A stretch of DNA of 64,000 bases from Plicaturopsis crispa FD-325 SS-3 (taxonomy: Eukaryota; Basidiomycota; Agaricomycetes; Amylocorticiales; Amylocorticiaceae): the NCBI GenBank assembly GCA_000827205.1, contig KN832554.1, positions 2,962,690 through 3,026,689 of the forward strand. The letters run 5' to 3'. A program made the position numbers and the translations under genes. Below are positions 24,617-35,558 of this stretch, in pieces. Position 1 is the stretch's first letter; every line of letters begins with the position of its first letter. Below the pieces are notes generated by a model. It saw only the letters and a program-made list of their open reading frames with translations. It had not been told where the DNA came from and made no database searches.

Positions 24617-25206
24617 ATGGCTACCGAAGAGCCCCCAGCACCATCCTGTCCTATTGACGATGGATCAAACGTCCCAAGCCAGGCGACGCACGATCCACTC
24701 GACCGCTCAACTTTCATTGCTCCAAATCCAGGCCACGAAACTCCCAGTATTGCCATAGAATTCTGCGACAGAGTACGTTCGTGCACTTCCTCAGGCTGAA
24801 CCGTATCTCATCGCAGCTTACTCAGTGTCGTTGGTTAGTAGCGAGATTCTGAATCCCTAGCAAGCTTACTCATATCGTCGTAGGCTTCATCGTGCCTCGT
24901 GGGTATCCACCGAGCTCTTCCTCACATTTCCCCCTCCTGCGCTCAAAAGCATCACGATCATACCGCGCAATTCGGACGATACTGGCGGGCGTTTTCGAGT
25001 GTGGCTTTACCTTGAGGGCACTGCGCCTGTCCTCGTATGGGATAGGAAAGTCGAGGGTGGGTTCCCGGAGCTCAAAGTCCTCGTGAGTGGGGGCCCATAT
25101 CGACCGTCTGGCAGAACTGACCGTGCATTCTCGGAGACAGAAACAACGTATCAGAGACTACGCGCAGCCTGAAAAGTCGCTTGGACACTCAGACAAAAAG
25201 CCGTAG
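24617..25206 (+). CDS. Rdx family (selenoprotein W/T/H-like) redox protein
   Basis: Small thioredoxin-like protein of the SelW/SelT/SelH group, in fungi with Cys instead of selenocysteine. Four exons give 142 residues: 24617-24772, an 8-nt microexon 24826-24833, 24884-25082 and 25141-25206. Joining them reads IEFCDRCRWLHRASWVSTEL, with redox motif CDRC, then FLTFPPPALKSITIIPR, GGRFRVWLYLEGTAPVLVWD, RKVEGGFPELKVL and a short tail ending GHSDKKP. The F-C-x2-C start, the ELFxTF helix and the GGRF strand are typical of the family. The first 45 residues are a disordered leader. Skipping the microexon would lose the second cysteine and break the frame. An alternative first acceptor (exon 24817-24833) would add three residues, giving CDRLTQC. 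Confidence 0.85.
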
Positions 25207-25533
25207 ATGTGGTCGAGGGTTTCGACAAGTTTCGATGTGCCAGAGCACTCATAGCGAGCAGCCGATCATAAGTATAGAATCGAGGATGTATCACATGTGT
25301 ATGTACTAGTAGAAAACTGTATGAATTTATCATGCGTTTGTGAAGAGACGCCGTTTCGCGTGCTTACTACGAATGAATTCGTGTTGTAGAGTACCAATAG
25401 AGTACAATGTATTTTTCTGCGTAGCCAGGGCTCCTAAGAGTGCACATCAGGATAATGTATGCCGATATGGTCGATGAAAAACAAATGGTATGGTATATGT
25501 TAAGTAGGCGAAATGTGGTGATACAAGTACAAC
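25207..25533. other. Convergent 3' flanks
   Basis: 327 bp between the Rdx stop and the DUF2423 stop. AT-rich; probably two polyadenylation regions. No gene seen. Confidence 0.4.
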
Positions 25534-26239
25534 TCATCGTCTGCGTTTTGACCGTCCAGCCTTTCTCCTGCCCGCAATGCCTCCCTGCCGATTAACGCCT
25601 GTATGCTTTGGTTTCGGGACAAGGCCCTTCGATGCACGCCACTCCTCATTCCGAGAGTTTCGTGGGCCGTGCGTGGATATCCGTTGCGACTTCTCAGTGG
25701 ATGCATCAAGATCCATCGAATCTGGAAAACAGAAAACAGAGGCGTTAACACATGAACGTCAACAAAACATCGGCAAAGAACTCACCTGCTTGCTGTTCGG
25801 TCTGCGCAGCGCCCTCTTCTTCTGCAAAAAAGACAAGATGAGGTCAATGATCAGATATAACCAATCAAGACGCCCAGCAAAAACCACGGAGGACATCGTC
25901 CCCAGCGATTCCATGCCCTGCCTTTAAGCACCGGCTCCTAATGCCGTCCGAACTCCACTCGCGAGGACCGCCCAAGGCGCCCTCCATGCTCTCTGCCGTG
26001 ATGTCTGCAGGGTCTAAGAGACCGAGGACGGTAAACCAGGACCAACCTGGTATCTCTTCTGCACCCTCTCCTTCGGCGTCCGGTAACGCTACATCGCCCT
26101 CCTTATCCCTCGCCGTCACAGAGGTGAGCTTCGCGTTCAGTCGTGCGAGCCGTGCGGCCTCTGTCGCTGCATATATGCCATCTTCACGCTTTTTCGAGCG
26201 GAAGGAACGTTTGACCTTGGATCTCATTGATTTGGCCAT
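25534..26239 (-). CDS. DUF2423 nucleolar protein (yeast YBL028C / LLPH like)
   Basis: Begins MAKSMRSKVKRSFRSKKRED followed by GIYAATEAARLARLNAKL, the signature of the DUF2423 family of small basic proteins related to yeast YBL028C and animal LLPH, which are thought to act in ribosome biogenesis. The middle is acidic and Pro-rich. The last exon encodes MDLDASTEKSQRISTHG..., then HTGVNRQGGIAGRRKAGRSK, ending in an Arg/Lys cluster typical of the family. Two introns are read (about 25720-25785 and 25820-25870 or nearby); the border after the first exon is uncertain, because that frame also runs on to 25865. Its leader contains an (ACC)n repeat 22 nt before the start codon. Confidence 0.8.
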
Positions 26240-26260
26240 CGTGCGATAGTGTTTTGTGGG

Positions 26261-26292
26261 GTGGTGGTGGTGGTGGTGGTGGTGGTGGTGGT
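26261..26292. repeat. (GTG)10 microsatellite
   Basis: A pure GTG run of 32 nt on the plus strand. On the minus strand it is (CAC/ACC)n, lying 22 nt before the DUF2423 start codon, so probably in the 5' UTR. Confidence 0.95.
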
Positions 26293-26742
26293 AAGGAATG
26301 TAGAACGAATCTCAGTCAGCGCCGCAGCCCCTTGCTGTGGCGGCGCAAATTTTTTCCCCGGCCGCGCGCTAGCCACGTGGGAGAGACTCGAGCCTCCGAT
26401 CCGAGACGCAATATCCGTCGACGCGGATTTGGACCAGCATTGAAGCAATTCGTATTATCGACATTCACTTTCAGGGAAAATCATACTACGGTACGCGTAC
26501 ACGACCAGTACACGGAGGCTAAGCATGATGTCAGGTCTCAAAAACTGGGTAAATGAGGGCCTCAATCAATCTTACTGGTAGCAATTATTAATTTCAGGAT
26601 ACAGCAAAAAGCAACAACACACTTCCAAACCACAACATCTCCATCCTCGAGCGTCAAGCTTTTTGGGTGTACACCAGGGAAGTCTGTTTGCATGCCTGCG
26701 CAGGAAGCAGCATCCAGACTATGGTGCCAGGGTGCAAGCCGA
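26293..26742. other. Spacer upstream of DUF2423 gene / downstream of Sm-F
   Basis: 450 bp between the microsatellite and the Sm-F stop. Likely the DUF2423 promoter plus the Sm-F 3' UTR. No gene seen. Confidence 0.4.
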
Positions 26743-27229
26743 TCATTCTGGCGGTGCCTCCCTGTATTGGAACAGATCAGGTGTCAGCAAGGGATAATAT
26801 GCACAGTGCGCGAAAAGACTTATTATGTAGAGAACGTTGTTACACCTGAGACAGTCAGATCGCGTCAGCACAGGAGCAAGCTGATTTGGATCGTTGAACA
26901 CTCACCGAATGAATACCTCCCCCAGTGCACCGTTTGACACTCCTTCCTGGTATTCCTCCGTGTTGGCAAGCTAGATATATAGGAGGATTGAAAACGACGA
27001 TCAGACGATAGAACAGGGATAATATAGCCGATCGCATGCAGACCTGGAGGTTCATGTATCCATCTGTACTGACAAGGAAACCCTTGTACTCTAATCCCCA
27101 TTTTAAGCGAACGAATACGGGCTTGCCCGTGAGCTCCTGCATGAACGGTTTGGGGTTGACGGGGTTGACCTGCGCGATCTGTCAGTTCACAGCATATAGC
27201 GAGCGCAAAATATAACGCACAGTAGCCAT
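26743..27229 (-). CDS. SMX3: Sm-F core snRNP protein with probable AT-AC intron
   Basis: Subunit of the heptameric Sm ring on spliceosomal snRNAs. Five exons give 80 residues: 27229-27221, 27169-27044, 26970-26906, 26845-26824 and 26763-26743. The product reads [20 protein letters not shown], then [60 protein letters not shown]. Both Sm motifs and the usual length are present. The first three introns are GT-AG. The fourth (26823-26764, 60 nt) gives the expected YIR terminus only if it starts ATAAGT and ends in AC; a CTGAC branch-like site lies about 20 nt from its end. Alternatives are retention (in frame, 20 extra residues) or a GT-AG variant that yields a long unrelated tail. The gene is divergent from NC2-beta (181 bp). 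Confidence 0.88.
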
Positions 27230-27410
27230 GGTGGTCGAGAGTCAAGGCGGGATACCTTCGGAGTCTGAACTTCGAAAACCGTCGCGGCCGGATTTGGTCG
27301 AGGGGATCGTCAACGCCGATGAGCACACATAAAAGGGCACTCTGGCACTTGAACATTGATACCCACTGCCTCCTTGGCTTGTCTATATTGTCTACCCAAA
27401 GGCCTTCACC

Positions 27411-28095
27411 ATGTCTGACCGCGAAGGCCATTCGTCGAACGCGCCGCCGCTCGACGAAGATCTCTCATTGCCGAAGGCGACGGTGGCGAAGATGATTAGC
27501 GGTAAGTTGCCCCTCGTCGTCCCATGCTACACTCGTTCTGACCCCCACGCATTGTGCCTGGGTAGAATTACTGCCCAACGACGTGACGTGCGCAAAAGAA
27601 ACGCGCGATTTAATCATAGAGTGCTGTGTAGGTAAACAGAATACATCCTCTCCGGCCGTGCTCGTTGAGCCTAATACGCTGACCATGCGTCTTTGACAGA
27701 GTTCATCCACCTGATATCCTCAGAGGCGAATGAGATCTGTGAGACAGAGTCGAAAAAGACGATTGCCCCAGAACATATCATTGGTGCTCTCAAGGTACAC
27801 GTGCTTCCTTCCGTGCCATAACTCCAGACGTTGATTGCGCCGCCATTCCATAGCGACTGGGTTTCGACACATTCACGACAGAAGTAGAAGACGTCCTGAA
27901 AGACCACAAGCAACAACAAAAGGTGTGAATCCTTCGACTAGTGTTCCTTGTACCTCATGTTGACGAGGGAAACTGCAGGACCGGGAAAAGAAAGTTTCCA
28001 AGTTCGAGCAGTCTGGTCTCACGGAGGAGGAATTGCTTGCGAAACAAGAAGAGCTCTTTGCCGCAAGCAGAGCTAAGTTCCAACCCGGACAATGA
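27411..28095 (+). CDS. NCB2: NC2-beta / DR1 transcription repressor
   Basis: Histone-fold subunit that with NC2-alpha (Bur6) binds TBP on DNA and represses or retunes RNA polymerase II initiation. Five exons: MSDREGHSSNAPPLDEDLSL with PKATVAKMIS, ELLPNDVTCAKETRDLIIEC, EFIHLISSEANEICETESKK with TIAPEHIIGALK, TLGFDTFTTEVEDVLKDHKQ and a charged tail ending AASRAKFQPGQ. The H2B-like fold and the DLIIEC / FIHLISSEANE / TIAPEHIIGAL blocks are diagnostic. The length of about 145 residues fits fungal NCB2. Shares a 181-bp promoter with Sm-F. Confidence 0.93.
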
Positions 28096-28217
28096 TCAGT
28101 GCTTGTCGCTTTCCTTGCTGCTGTACCGTATATTTTGGGACTCTGAACTGCCAGTGTACGATCACCATTCGCATTCACGTCCATCGCAGTTGTGTACATA
28201 CCGCTGTTTATTATTGT

Positions 28218-29675
28218 CTAAGATTCCGATACATAGCGAGTCTGTAATTCTTCTAGCCTCCGTCGTGCTGAGTCGCCATTCCATTCCTCCGTGGCCGGTG
28301 CATCCCCAAACTTGGTGAGTTTAGGTAGACCCTCTTGCTCAATGATAAAGGACGCAGAAACCGTCGCGTAGAATGTTGCTGGCCAGGAGGTCAGCAGGTC
28401 GTGGTGCACGACGAAGTAACTCTCACCCTCGTATATATCGCCCCCTGCTAAAAGTAATCCAGCGGAAAGACCACCTAAAAAGCTGTTCCCAGCACCTAAG
28501 AGATCGCCGGGTCAAAATTACTCGCCGTGGTCTTCTGAGGAAACCTTACCGGTTACATCGACGATTTTATCTGTACCCCCATTTGCGGCGGTCCAAAACG
28601 CGTCGACCCACCTGCCTCCGAGTTTGCGAGTCGCAACATACGCACCCAAACCGCCACTTCTGAGAATTACCGAACCTCCTCCAGTTTCTCCGATACCCAA
28701 TTCAAGGAATCGCGCTGCCGCTTCGTCAATTTTGGGCTTCGTTGGAGGTAAAGGGATCGAGAGAAGAGATAGGGCTTCTTCTGCATTTGGGCTGACAATA
28801 AAATATAAGACACCGTAGTATGTTAATGGAGGTGTGCCTTCGGCAAATAAGAACTCACCTCAGGACAGTTATGAAGGGCAGAACCTTAACAAGCGCTGGC
28901 AGTTCTTCGGGGATACACCTGTCCTAATGCCAAGAAAGTTCAGCACTTACGCGGGGGAAGCAGAAGGGGGTAAAGCCCAAACATACCGGTATCGGTTCAT
29001 AGATCGTCGTCGGTGACCAACGCAAATCATGAACTTCAGCCATGATATCTCCGGCGCGCGAAGGAGAACAAATAAAATGCAACGTCTCCGGCTGCTCGAG
29101 TCTCGTGCCTACAAGGTCGCGGGGCGTTATGCGCACGCGCGGAGTTAGATACTCAAAACTGGGCATGGGGTCAGCGTATAGCGGGATGTTAACGGCCGAG
29201 AAAAACGGAGTGACCTTCTGTGATCGCCTCGATAGGCATTCAGTGCGCGAGTAGTGCCCCGGTCCATGTTGTCGCGAAACATCCACATGTCAGATCCGTA
29301 GATCTGTAGCGCGTTTTGTATGTGCTCCGGGAAATCGTGACCTCGGTCAACAATCATTCCTAGTTTCTCTGCAGGAAGCCTGATAAGTCAACCGCAAGTT
29401 GTTAGTTGACATTCACGGGGATCGGTTCTGGCAAGTATATGATTGATTTGACCGACCATATACGTGCACCAACGTTGGCGTAGGTTCCACCACCCCCGAT
29501 CTGAGTAGATGCATAGTATCATCATGAGATGAATGCCGAGAGCTGCATATGATCGAGTCCGGCTTTCCTGTGGAGGTAGGGTTTGACCTGTTGGTTTGCC
29601 GTCTTCATCCGAGAATGTGAACTCGTCGATGATGAACATCCCGAGAGTAACAAAATGAGGTTTGGTTGTAGACAT
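28218..29675 (-). CDS. PfkB-fold protein, Mak32-like
   Basis: Ribokinase-like fold with many short exons. The start MSTTKPHFVTLGMFIIDEFT has the usual first strand. Then come an ANVGARIWL segment, DMWMFRDN with RGTTRALNAYRGDHR-like text, TLHFICSPSRAGDIMAEVHD, TTIYEPIPD, VLSPNAEEALSLL and SVILRSGGLGAYVATRKLGG. The second PfkB signature reads VTGAGNSFLGG (across the intron near 28500-28550), and the C-terminus is an alpha helix rich in Arg/Glu. The D-[ST]-x-x-G-F-x-D start and the FRDN...R motif fit the fungal Mak32 group rather than ribokinase or adenosine kinase. The usual catalytic Asp in GAGD is Asn here. Substrate unknown; yeast MAK32 was found as needed for maintenance of L-A virus. Divergent from the PPTase (224 bp). 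Confidence 0.82.
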
Positions 29676-29899
29676 CTCTCTGTTGTTCTGTATGCTAATT
29701 TGGTTACGATTGTGGTAGCTTTGCTTTGGATGAAGTTGAGGGGATGAAGGAAGGAACGCGCCACCGAATTCAGAGCTTGTCACGAAATCAGTCGCGTCTC
29801 GGGTAATTTCACGGGGCTCGCGCGTCAACAGCTCCTTCGTTCCTAACCTCATCGAGGCCTCATCCTTCACCATCCTCAAGAGACCTCAAGTTTCCATTG

Positions 29900-30893
29900 A
29901 TGAGGGTTTGGCTTGTGACTTACGATGCAGCTGAGATAGACGAAGATGTAAGTCCAATACTTCAAAATCCACGTATGTGTCCAATCAATATTTCCAGTTA
30001 TACCAGCAGGGCCTCCTCCTGGTCGACGCAGATTCCCAGAGTCGCGTCAAGAAATTCTATCGACGCGAAGACGCTTGTAGTAAGTACCATTGACCACCTC
30101 AACCCCCCCGAAACAATAATTTCTCTCGGCTTCCAAAAGGATGCCTCATCGGCCGCCTGCTGCCGCGCATGTTACTCAGTGAACAGAGCGTGCCGCCGCG
30201 TACAGTGACTTTCGGTTACACTGAGGCTAAGAAGCCCTACTTCGTGAGCGCACTTCCATGCCCTGCGCAGTTGCTCATTTATTTACGGCGCATGTAGACA
30301 ACTCCTGACATACAACCACCCATTGCATTTAATGTGTCTCATGACAATGGCCTAGTCGCGATGGCCTTCGCGCCTGGAAAGCATGGTGCCCCTTCGTATG
30401 AAATAGGTGTGGATGTCATGAAAGTCCGGCTGCCTCCGCGGGAGCCGTTCATCAATTTCGTCAGGACCGTGGGCGACCAGGTAGGCCTCTCCAACAACAT
30501 GTGCATTCTCACCAACTGACCTTGTCATAGCTCACGGCAGTGGAAAAACGGGTACTTCTAGGCGTGCCCCAAGCGGAGGGTTTGCGCCGATTCTATTGGA
30601 TATGGACGATGAAGGAGGCTTACACGAAGGCACTCGGTCTTGGTCTGGGATTCGACTTCCGTCGCATTGAATACAACGTCCCGGAAGAAATCGTGACCAT
30701 CGACGGACAGGTTCCCAAAGGATGGACATTTGTCAAATTTGAACTCGTCGTCGACGGTGATTCCTATGTGGGTGTGGCGGCAGAGCACCTCGGGGGAAAC
30801 GACGCAGCACGTATAACTTCTGCTGATAGTGACTGGCTGGTAAAATACAATGCGTCTTCCTTCATGCGTCAAGCAATACAAAAATTGAATTAG
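29900..30893 (+). CDS. 4'-phosphopantetheinyl transferase (Lys5/Sfp type)
   Basis: Transfers the phosphopantetheine arm from CoA to carrier proteins: alpha-aminoadipate reductase, and also PKS/NRPS if it is the broad NpgA-like enzyme. Exons join as MRVWLVTYDAAEIDED, LYQQGLLLVDADSQSRVKKF with YRREDACR, a GRLLPRMLLSEQSVPP helix, PIAFNVSHDNGLVAMAFAPG and YEIGVDVMKVRLPPREPF. The hallmark WTMKEAYTKALGLGLGFDF follows near 30600-30650. Mg-binding GVDV and WxxKEAY are both present, so it should be active. The tail (to QAIQKLN) is short. The ATG at 29900 is the first in frame. Only one such gene is seen here, with no biosynthetic cluster next to it. Confidence 0.92.
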
Positions 30894-31079
30894 CACGATG
30901 GGGGGATTATGAGGGGCGCAGAGGATACAATATGTAGGGTAAGTATGAGTAGGGTATAGTAAAATCTAGGTACAAAGCATGAAAGCAAGGGATGTAAACA
31001 CAGAAAGCTGGCCGGAGGAAGACGAGAATACAGGGTTGACAACAAACACTGTAGGTATCATAAAAAAAGAATATTAACA

Positions 31080-32128
31080 TTAGTATGCGAAGAAGAGATC
31101 GTAGTCGATGGGGATATCGTCGTCGCGGTTCTCGAGGTCAAAGCTTTCGACCAGCGGCTTCGACTGCCAGACCCGCTTATTACCATCTTCGTCATCATGC
31201 TTCGAGCCCCAATGGATCCCACTGAGTTCGAAGGCAGTCAAGTCTGGAAATGCGACCAGTGCGTTTGCGACTTGGTTATAAAAATCCTAGACATGCCATG
31301 AGACAAGGAACATGTGTGATATTGTGAGAGACTTACAGCATCGGGTGCCTTTTCAAAGTTGTAAGTGGTCATTACCCGAAGGTATGACAGATGCGGCATG
31401 TGCTGCGACAATGCTTCCAGCAATGGACCCGGGAGGGCGCTCGTGATAAGCTGAAGGATAGTCGTCTGGGCAGTTGTCCGCGAGTAGTCTATTATGTCTG
31501 CCACTCCGACATCTCCACCGTGCAAAATGATGCTCTCGAGAGGACGCCCAACGGCTAGGTGCTTTGCCACTCTCGGGGAGCCGATATACTGGATTAATCG
31601 GGGGATGGAAGTAGGGGCGAGGGAGAACGCGGGAGGAGGGGTAGCTATCGATGTCGATTCTGCTTCGAGCTCCAAGAGATTAGGAGTGCGTTCCAGGAAT
31701 GTCCCAACATGGTGGTCCATGGGGAACGAGCAGGTAAAATGCTCAAGACGAGTATAAACGGTGGGCTGCGACGGGCCGCTAAGAATCCAACTCGCGTGAG
31801 AGTCGACGGTGAGCCGAAGGGATGTGAGATTCGGCATGTTGGACAACGCGTCACGGAGGAGGCCATAAAACGAGGAAAACGCGTACATCCCGTCATGAAC
31901 ACTAATAGCAAAGGTCCGGACATCCTGCGCGATCCCGGCTTTCTGCGCAAGCGTCTTCACGACACTGAAGTTGTGTGCGTGAGCGGATACGGATATATCG
32001 CGGTAAAGTAGGCGCCGTGCGACTGGAGAAAGGGTAGTGCTGGTGCGGGTGAGCGCTGCGAGGTCTGCGGGGGCAACCTTGTGGCAAATGCTGTCTAGCA
32101 GCTCAACGGGGAGTGCGACGAGAGACAT
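31080..32128 (-). CDS. F-box-like protein
   Basis: Two exons (32128-31337 and 31286-31080) give 332 residues. The N-terminus MSLVALPVELLDSICHKVAP, ADLAALTRTSTTLSPVARRL, LYRDISVSAH is a degenerate F-box common in Agaricomycete proteins, with LYRDI closing it. The rest has leucine-rich segments (NMPNLTSLRLTVDSH, MPHLSYLRVMTTYNFEKA). The C-terminus is acidic, DLENRDDDIPIDYDLFFAY. Likely an SCF adaptor with unknown target. It is divergent from MSD1 with 497 bp between start codons. Confidence 0.82.
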
Positions 32129-32625
32129 GTTGTTGGAGGGCGAATGACTCGGGCTCCGAGGTGGTATATATATGATTCCCTTGGGCTGGGATCAGGAGGG
32201 GTGTATATGGACTCCGAAATGAGAACGAGGACGGATGATCGGAGATGTGCGGTGGAAGAGAGCAGTTAGGATGGCAGAAAACGGATGAAAGACCGCGGTT
32301 ACGGTGCAGCCTGCGTCTAAGATTTGGAAAGCGGTGCAGCAAATGACCGTGAAACAGAGAGCATGGCTGATTGGAGAGAGATTTACTCAAAAGAGAGGAC
32401 AGAAGGCATCCAGAGGTTATATGAAGGCAGCATGAGGCAAGTAGAAAACGGTCTATCGATAGGAAAAGTTTAGGAAAAAGGGACGGCCTTGTTGCCGTTT
32501 GGGAAGGACGCAAAATATCTCGCTTGCCGTGGTTCCTTGCCGAAACTCTTTCCCTCTCCGCCACCACCGCCGCCGTCAAGGCTCCGTTTTCAAGTCTCCG
32601 AACTCTTTCTCTTCTTGCCCAGTAA
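32129..32625. promoter_or_regulatory. Divergent promoter F-box/MSD1
   Basis: 497 bp between start codons. A TATATATA stretch near 32165-32172 on the F-box side could be a TATA box. Pyrimidine-rich bases precede the MSD1 start. Confidence 0.4.
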
Positions 32626-35395
32626 ATGCTTAGGTTTGGCGCGTATCGTCTTTCCCGCAGGATACACGCCACTGTCTTGGAGCACCAGCATCGTGCTTCA
32701 AGCTTAACTCTCTCCAAACGGTCCCATGCCACGAATACACCGCCCCCGGGCGTTAATGCGAACGCTCACCTGCGCACAGACGCGCACTGCGGTCAGCAGC
32801 TGCTCAACTCGCGACGTGGCGTGCTTGGACTGACATGTCATCCTGGCAGCACCGTACCCAAAGCGTACACACAACTGCGGCGCGCTTACAGCCGCTGATG
32901 TAGGATCGCGCGTTGTGCTCGCTGGATGGATTCTCCCTGAGCGGTAATCATATCAAGTTCCTTGCCCTAGATGTCTGGCTGAATCCTCCGGTCAGCAAAG
33001 TATCCAAGGCTATGTCTTTCTTCCCGATCAAGGATTCTTTTGGCACGACCCAGCTCCTGGTGCAGAAAAATCACGCTATGCCAGCCGCGTTAGCGCTCGG
33101 AGACGTACCTATCGAATCGACCGTGCTGATCGAGGGCGTGGTACGACTGAGGCCAGAAAGAGACCAACGGCCCGTCAGTTCACAAACGTTTGACTGGCAA
33201 TGCCACCGAATAATAACAGAACACCTTCCCTAGGACTCGACTGGACAGGTAGAGGTTCATGTTGACAGTTTCACATTGCTGAACCCAGCCCTACGAGAAC
33301 TGCCTTTCGTACCTTCTGATGCCCAAAACCTGGTATGTGGATTGCTACGTCTCTCACGGAAAGCTAATGCGTTGCTGAACAGGCAAATGATGACTTGCGG
33401 GCCCGTTATCGGTACCTCGATTTACGCCGCACTGTGTTGTCAGAGAATCTCCGAAAGAGAAGTCAAGTCGCACGCGTCGTACGCAATGTGCTCGACCAAC
33501 GAGGTGCGGCAGCATGTCCCATGCTTGTGCGACTCAATGCTAATGCTAATCATTGCATTGTTGCTGCTCAGACTTCCTTCAAGTTGAAACACCCATGCTC
33601 CTCAAATCTACGCCAGAGGGTGCGAGAGAGTTCCTTGTCCCTACGCGCTCCGCCAGTGGAGCAGGGCCACTATTTTATGCTCTTCCGCAGTCCCCACAGC
33701 AGCCTAAGCAGCTGTTGATATGCTCAGGCAGCGTTGATCGGTATTACCAATTGGCGAGATGCTTCCGCGACGAAGACGGCCGAAAGGACAGACAACCGGA
33801 GTTCACACAGATTGATCTTGAAATGGCGTACGTATCCTGGGGGCCGACCGACCCTTCTGACGGCTGGAGGATCGGGGGCATCGAGGTCCGCGAAGTGATA
33901 GAGGAACTCATCCGAGAAGTATGGGCGAGAGTTGAAGGCGTCACTCTTGCAAACAGATTCAAGGTGATGACTTATCATGAGGCTATGACACGTGTGAGCT
34001 TGTTATTTTATGTGTATCCTTTCACGGTAATAAATCGGTTTTCGTACGACCCTAGTTTGGTTCAGATAAGCCCGACACGCGCTTTGGTCTCGAGGTCAGC
34101 AAACTCTCAGCGTGCTGACAAGTTACGGTCTGATTCAACCCAACGAAAGATCAAGCAAATAGCGCACCTATTGCCTCCCAGTACTGCTACAGCTTTGGAA
34201 AATATTGGACAGATTGCGGAATGCATCATCCTACGACCGGGGCAGGAGCCTGATTTTTTCACCGCAGGGCAAACTCTTGAACTCCAAGATGATGCAGACA
34301 TAGTCAGTGTCCACACTTTCGACAGAAAGCTACGCTAAATACCTTCCCAGGAGCGAATCGTTATCAATGATGATAATATCTCGACGTGGATACACCGCAG
34401 CCGTATCCTTGGCGAAAGCACCCATGAGGGATCATGCTATGGAATCAATGAAGCACTCCCACTAGACGTTGGGGATATAATCTGGCTCAGCCGTCGGCGG
34501 CGATCACCCGAGGTAAGTAAACCTCGCCAAAGTCATTGTCTACGCGTCATGAATGAGCACACCAGGGTGGAGCGACTGCTCTGGGACGACTCAGACTTCG
34601 CTTGTCGGAAATTGCACAGGCCCGGGGTTCGTGGTCTCCGCGTCACTCTTGAAAGACAATAGTACTGACACTGTTTGCAGGAGATTACACTCCTCCTGCA
34701 GCGCCTCACTTCCTTTGGGTGACTGAGTTCCCTCTCTTCACGCGTGCGGACGCAGACAAAGACTTCCTGGCGCACGGCCGGTGGAGTAGCTCTCATCACC
34801 CGTTTACGGCACCAATGTGGGAGGACATTGAAGCTATGTATAACGGCCACGTCGAGACGGTCAGTTGCCGATACCATCCCAATGCCGTACATACCGACTT
34901 AGCAGAATTCCACAGGTCCGCGGGCAGCATTACGACCTCGTGCTGAACGGCGTGGAGATTGGCGGCGGGTCTGTTCGCGTGCACGACGCGGCAATGCAGG
35001 AATATATATTCTCCAACGTCCTGCAGGTGCGCCTTCTTTGCCTCGTACCCACCTTCTAACACCCGCTTATGGGAGCACTCAACTCTCTCAGCTGGACGAT
35101 ACCGAGAAGGCGTCTTTCAATCATCTCCTGCATGCCCTGAAATGCGGTGCACCTCCTCACGGTGGTATAGCCCTAGGTGGGCAGCTCTATTACATCTGTA
35201 CATGTGACCCAGCTGGCTTACTTACATGGAACCCTCCCAGGCTTCGACCGCCTCATGGCCATTCTATGCAAGACGCAGTCCATCCGGGACGTCATCGCGT
35301 TTCCGAAAACTGGCGCCGGAACCGACCTACTCTTCCAAAGTCCAGCCTCCGTCGAATCCAAAGTGCTAGAGCAGTATGGTATCAAACCCCAGTGA
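32626..35395 (+). CDS. MSD1: Mitochondrial aspartyl-tRNA synthetase
   Basis: Class II aminoacyl-tRNA synthetase of bacterial type. A basic leader ([20 protein letters not shown]...) free of Asp is the likely mitochondrial presequence. It is spliced to [20 protein letters not shown] with WILPER, then [20 protein letters not shown] (anticodon-binding OB fold). Motif 1 region: [20 protein letters not shown]. Motif 2: [20 protein letters not shown] with [10 protein letters not shown]. The bacterial-type insertion region carries [13 protein letters not shown] and [12 protein letters not shown]. Motif 3: [20 protein letters not shown] with RDVIAFPKT. It ends LEQYGIKPQ. About nine short introns each restore the frame. 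The FRDEDxRxDRQ and RDVIAFPK blocks fix the specificity as Asp, organellar type. Confidence 0.92.
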
Positions 35396-35558
35396 TTTAA
35401 TTCGGATACTTGATAAAACATATCCCACAAGGCTCGAACATAAGGCATATATGCTACAACTCGATGATATGGCATTCACAAATGTCCTCGTGTGGTGAAA
35501 AAAAAACTATGAACAAACCGCCGCACGAGAATCCCACTTATTGGGTATAAAACGTATG

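Noticed and set aside
26743-26845. GT-AG alternative for the last Sm-F intron
   Set aside because: Using GTCTTT...ATACAG gives a long unrelated tail instead of the short YIR terminus typical of Sm-F.
29900-30893. Secondary-metabolite cluster around the phosphopantetheinyl transferase
   Set aside because: Neighbours are a PfkB protein and an F-box protein; no PKS, NRPS or tailoring genes are nearby.
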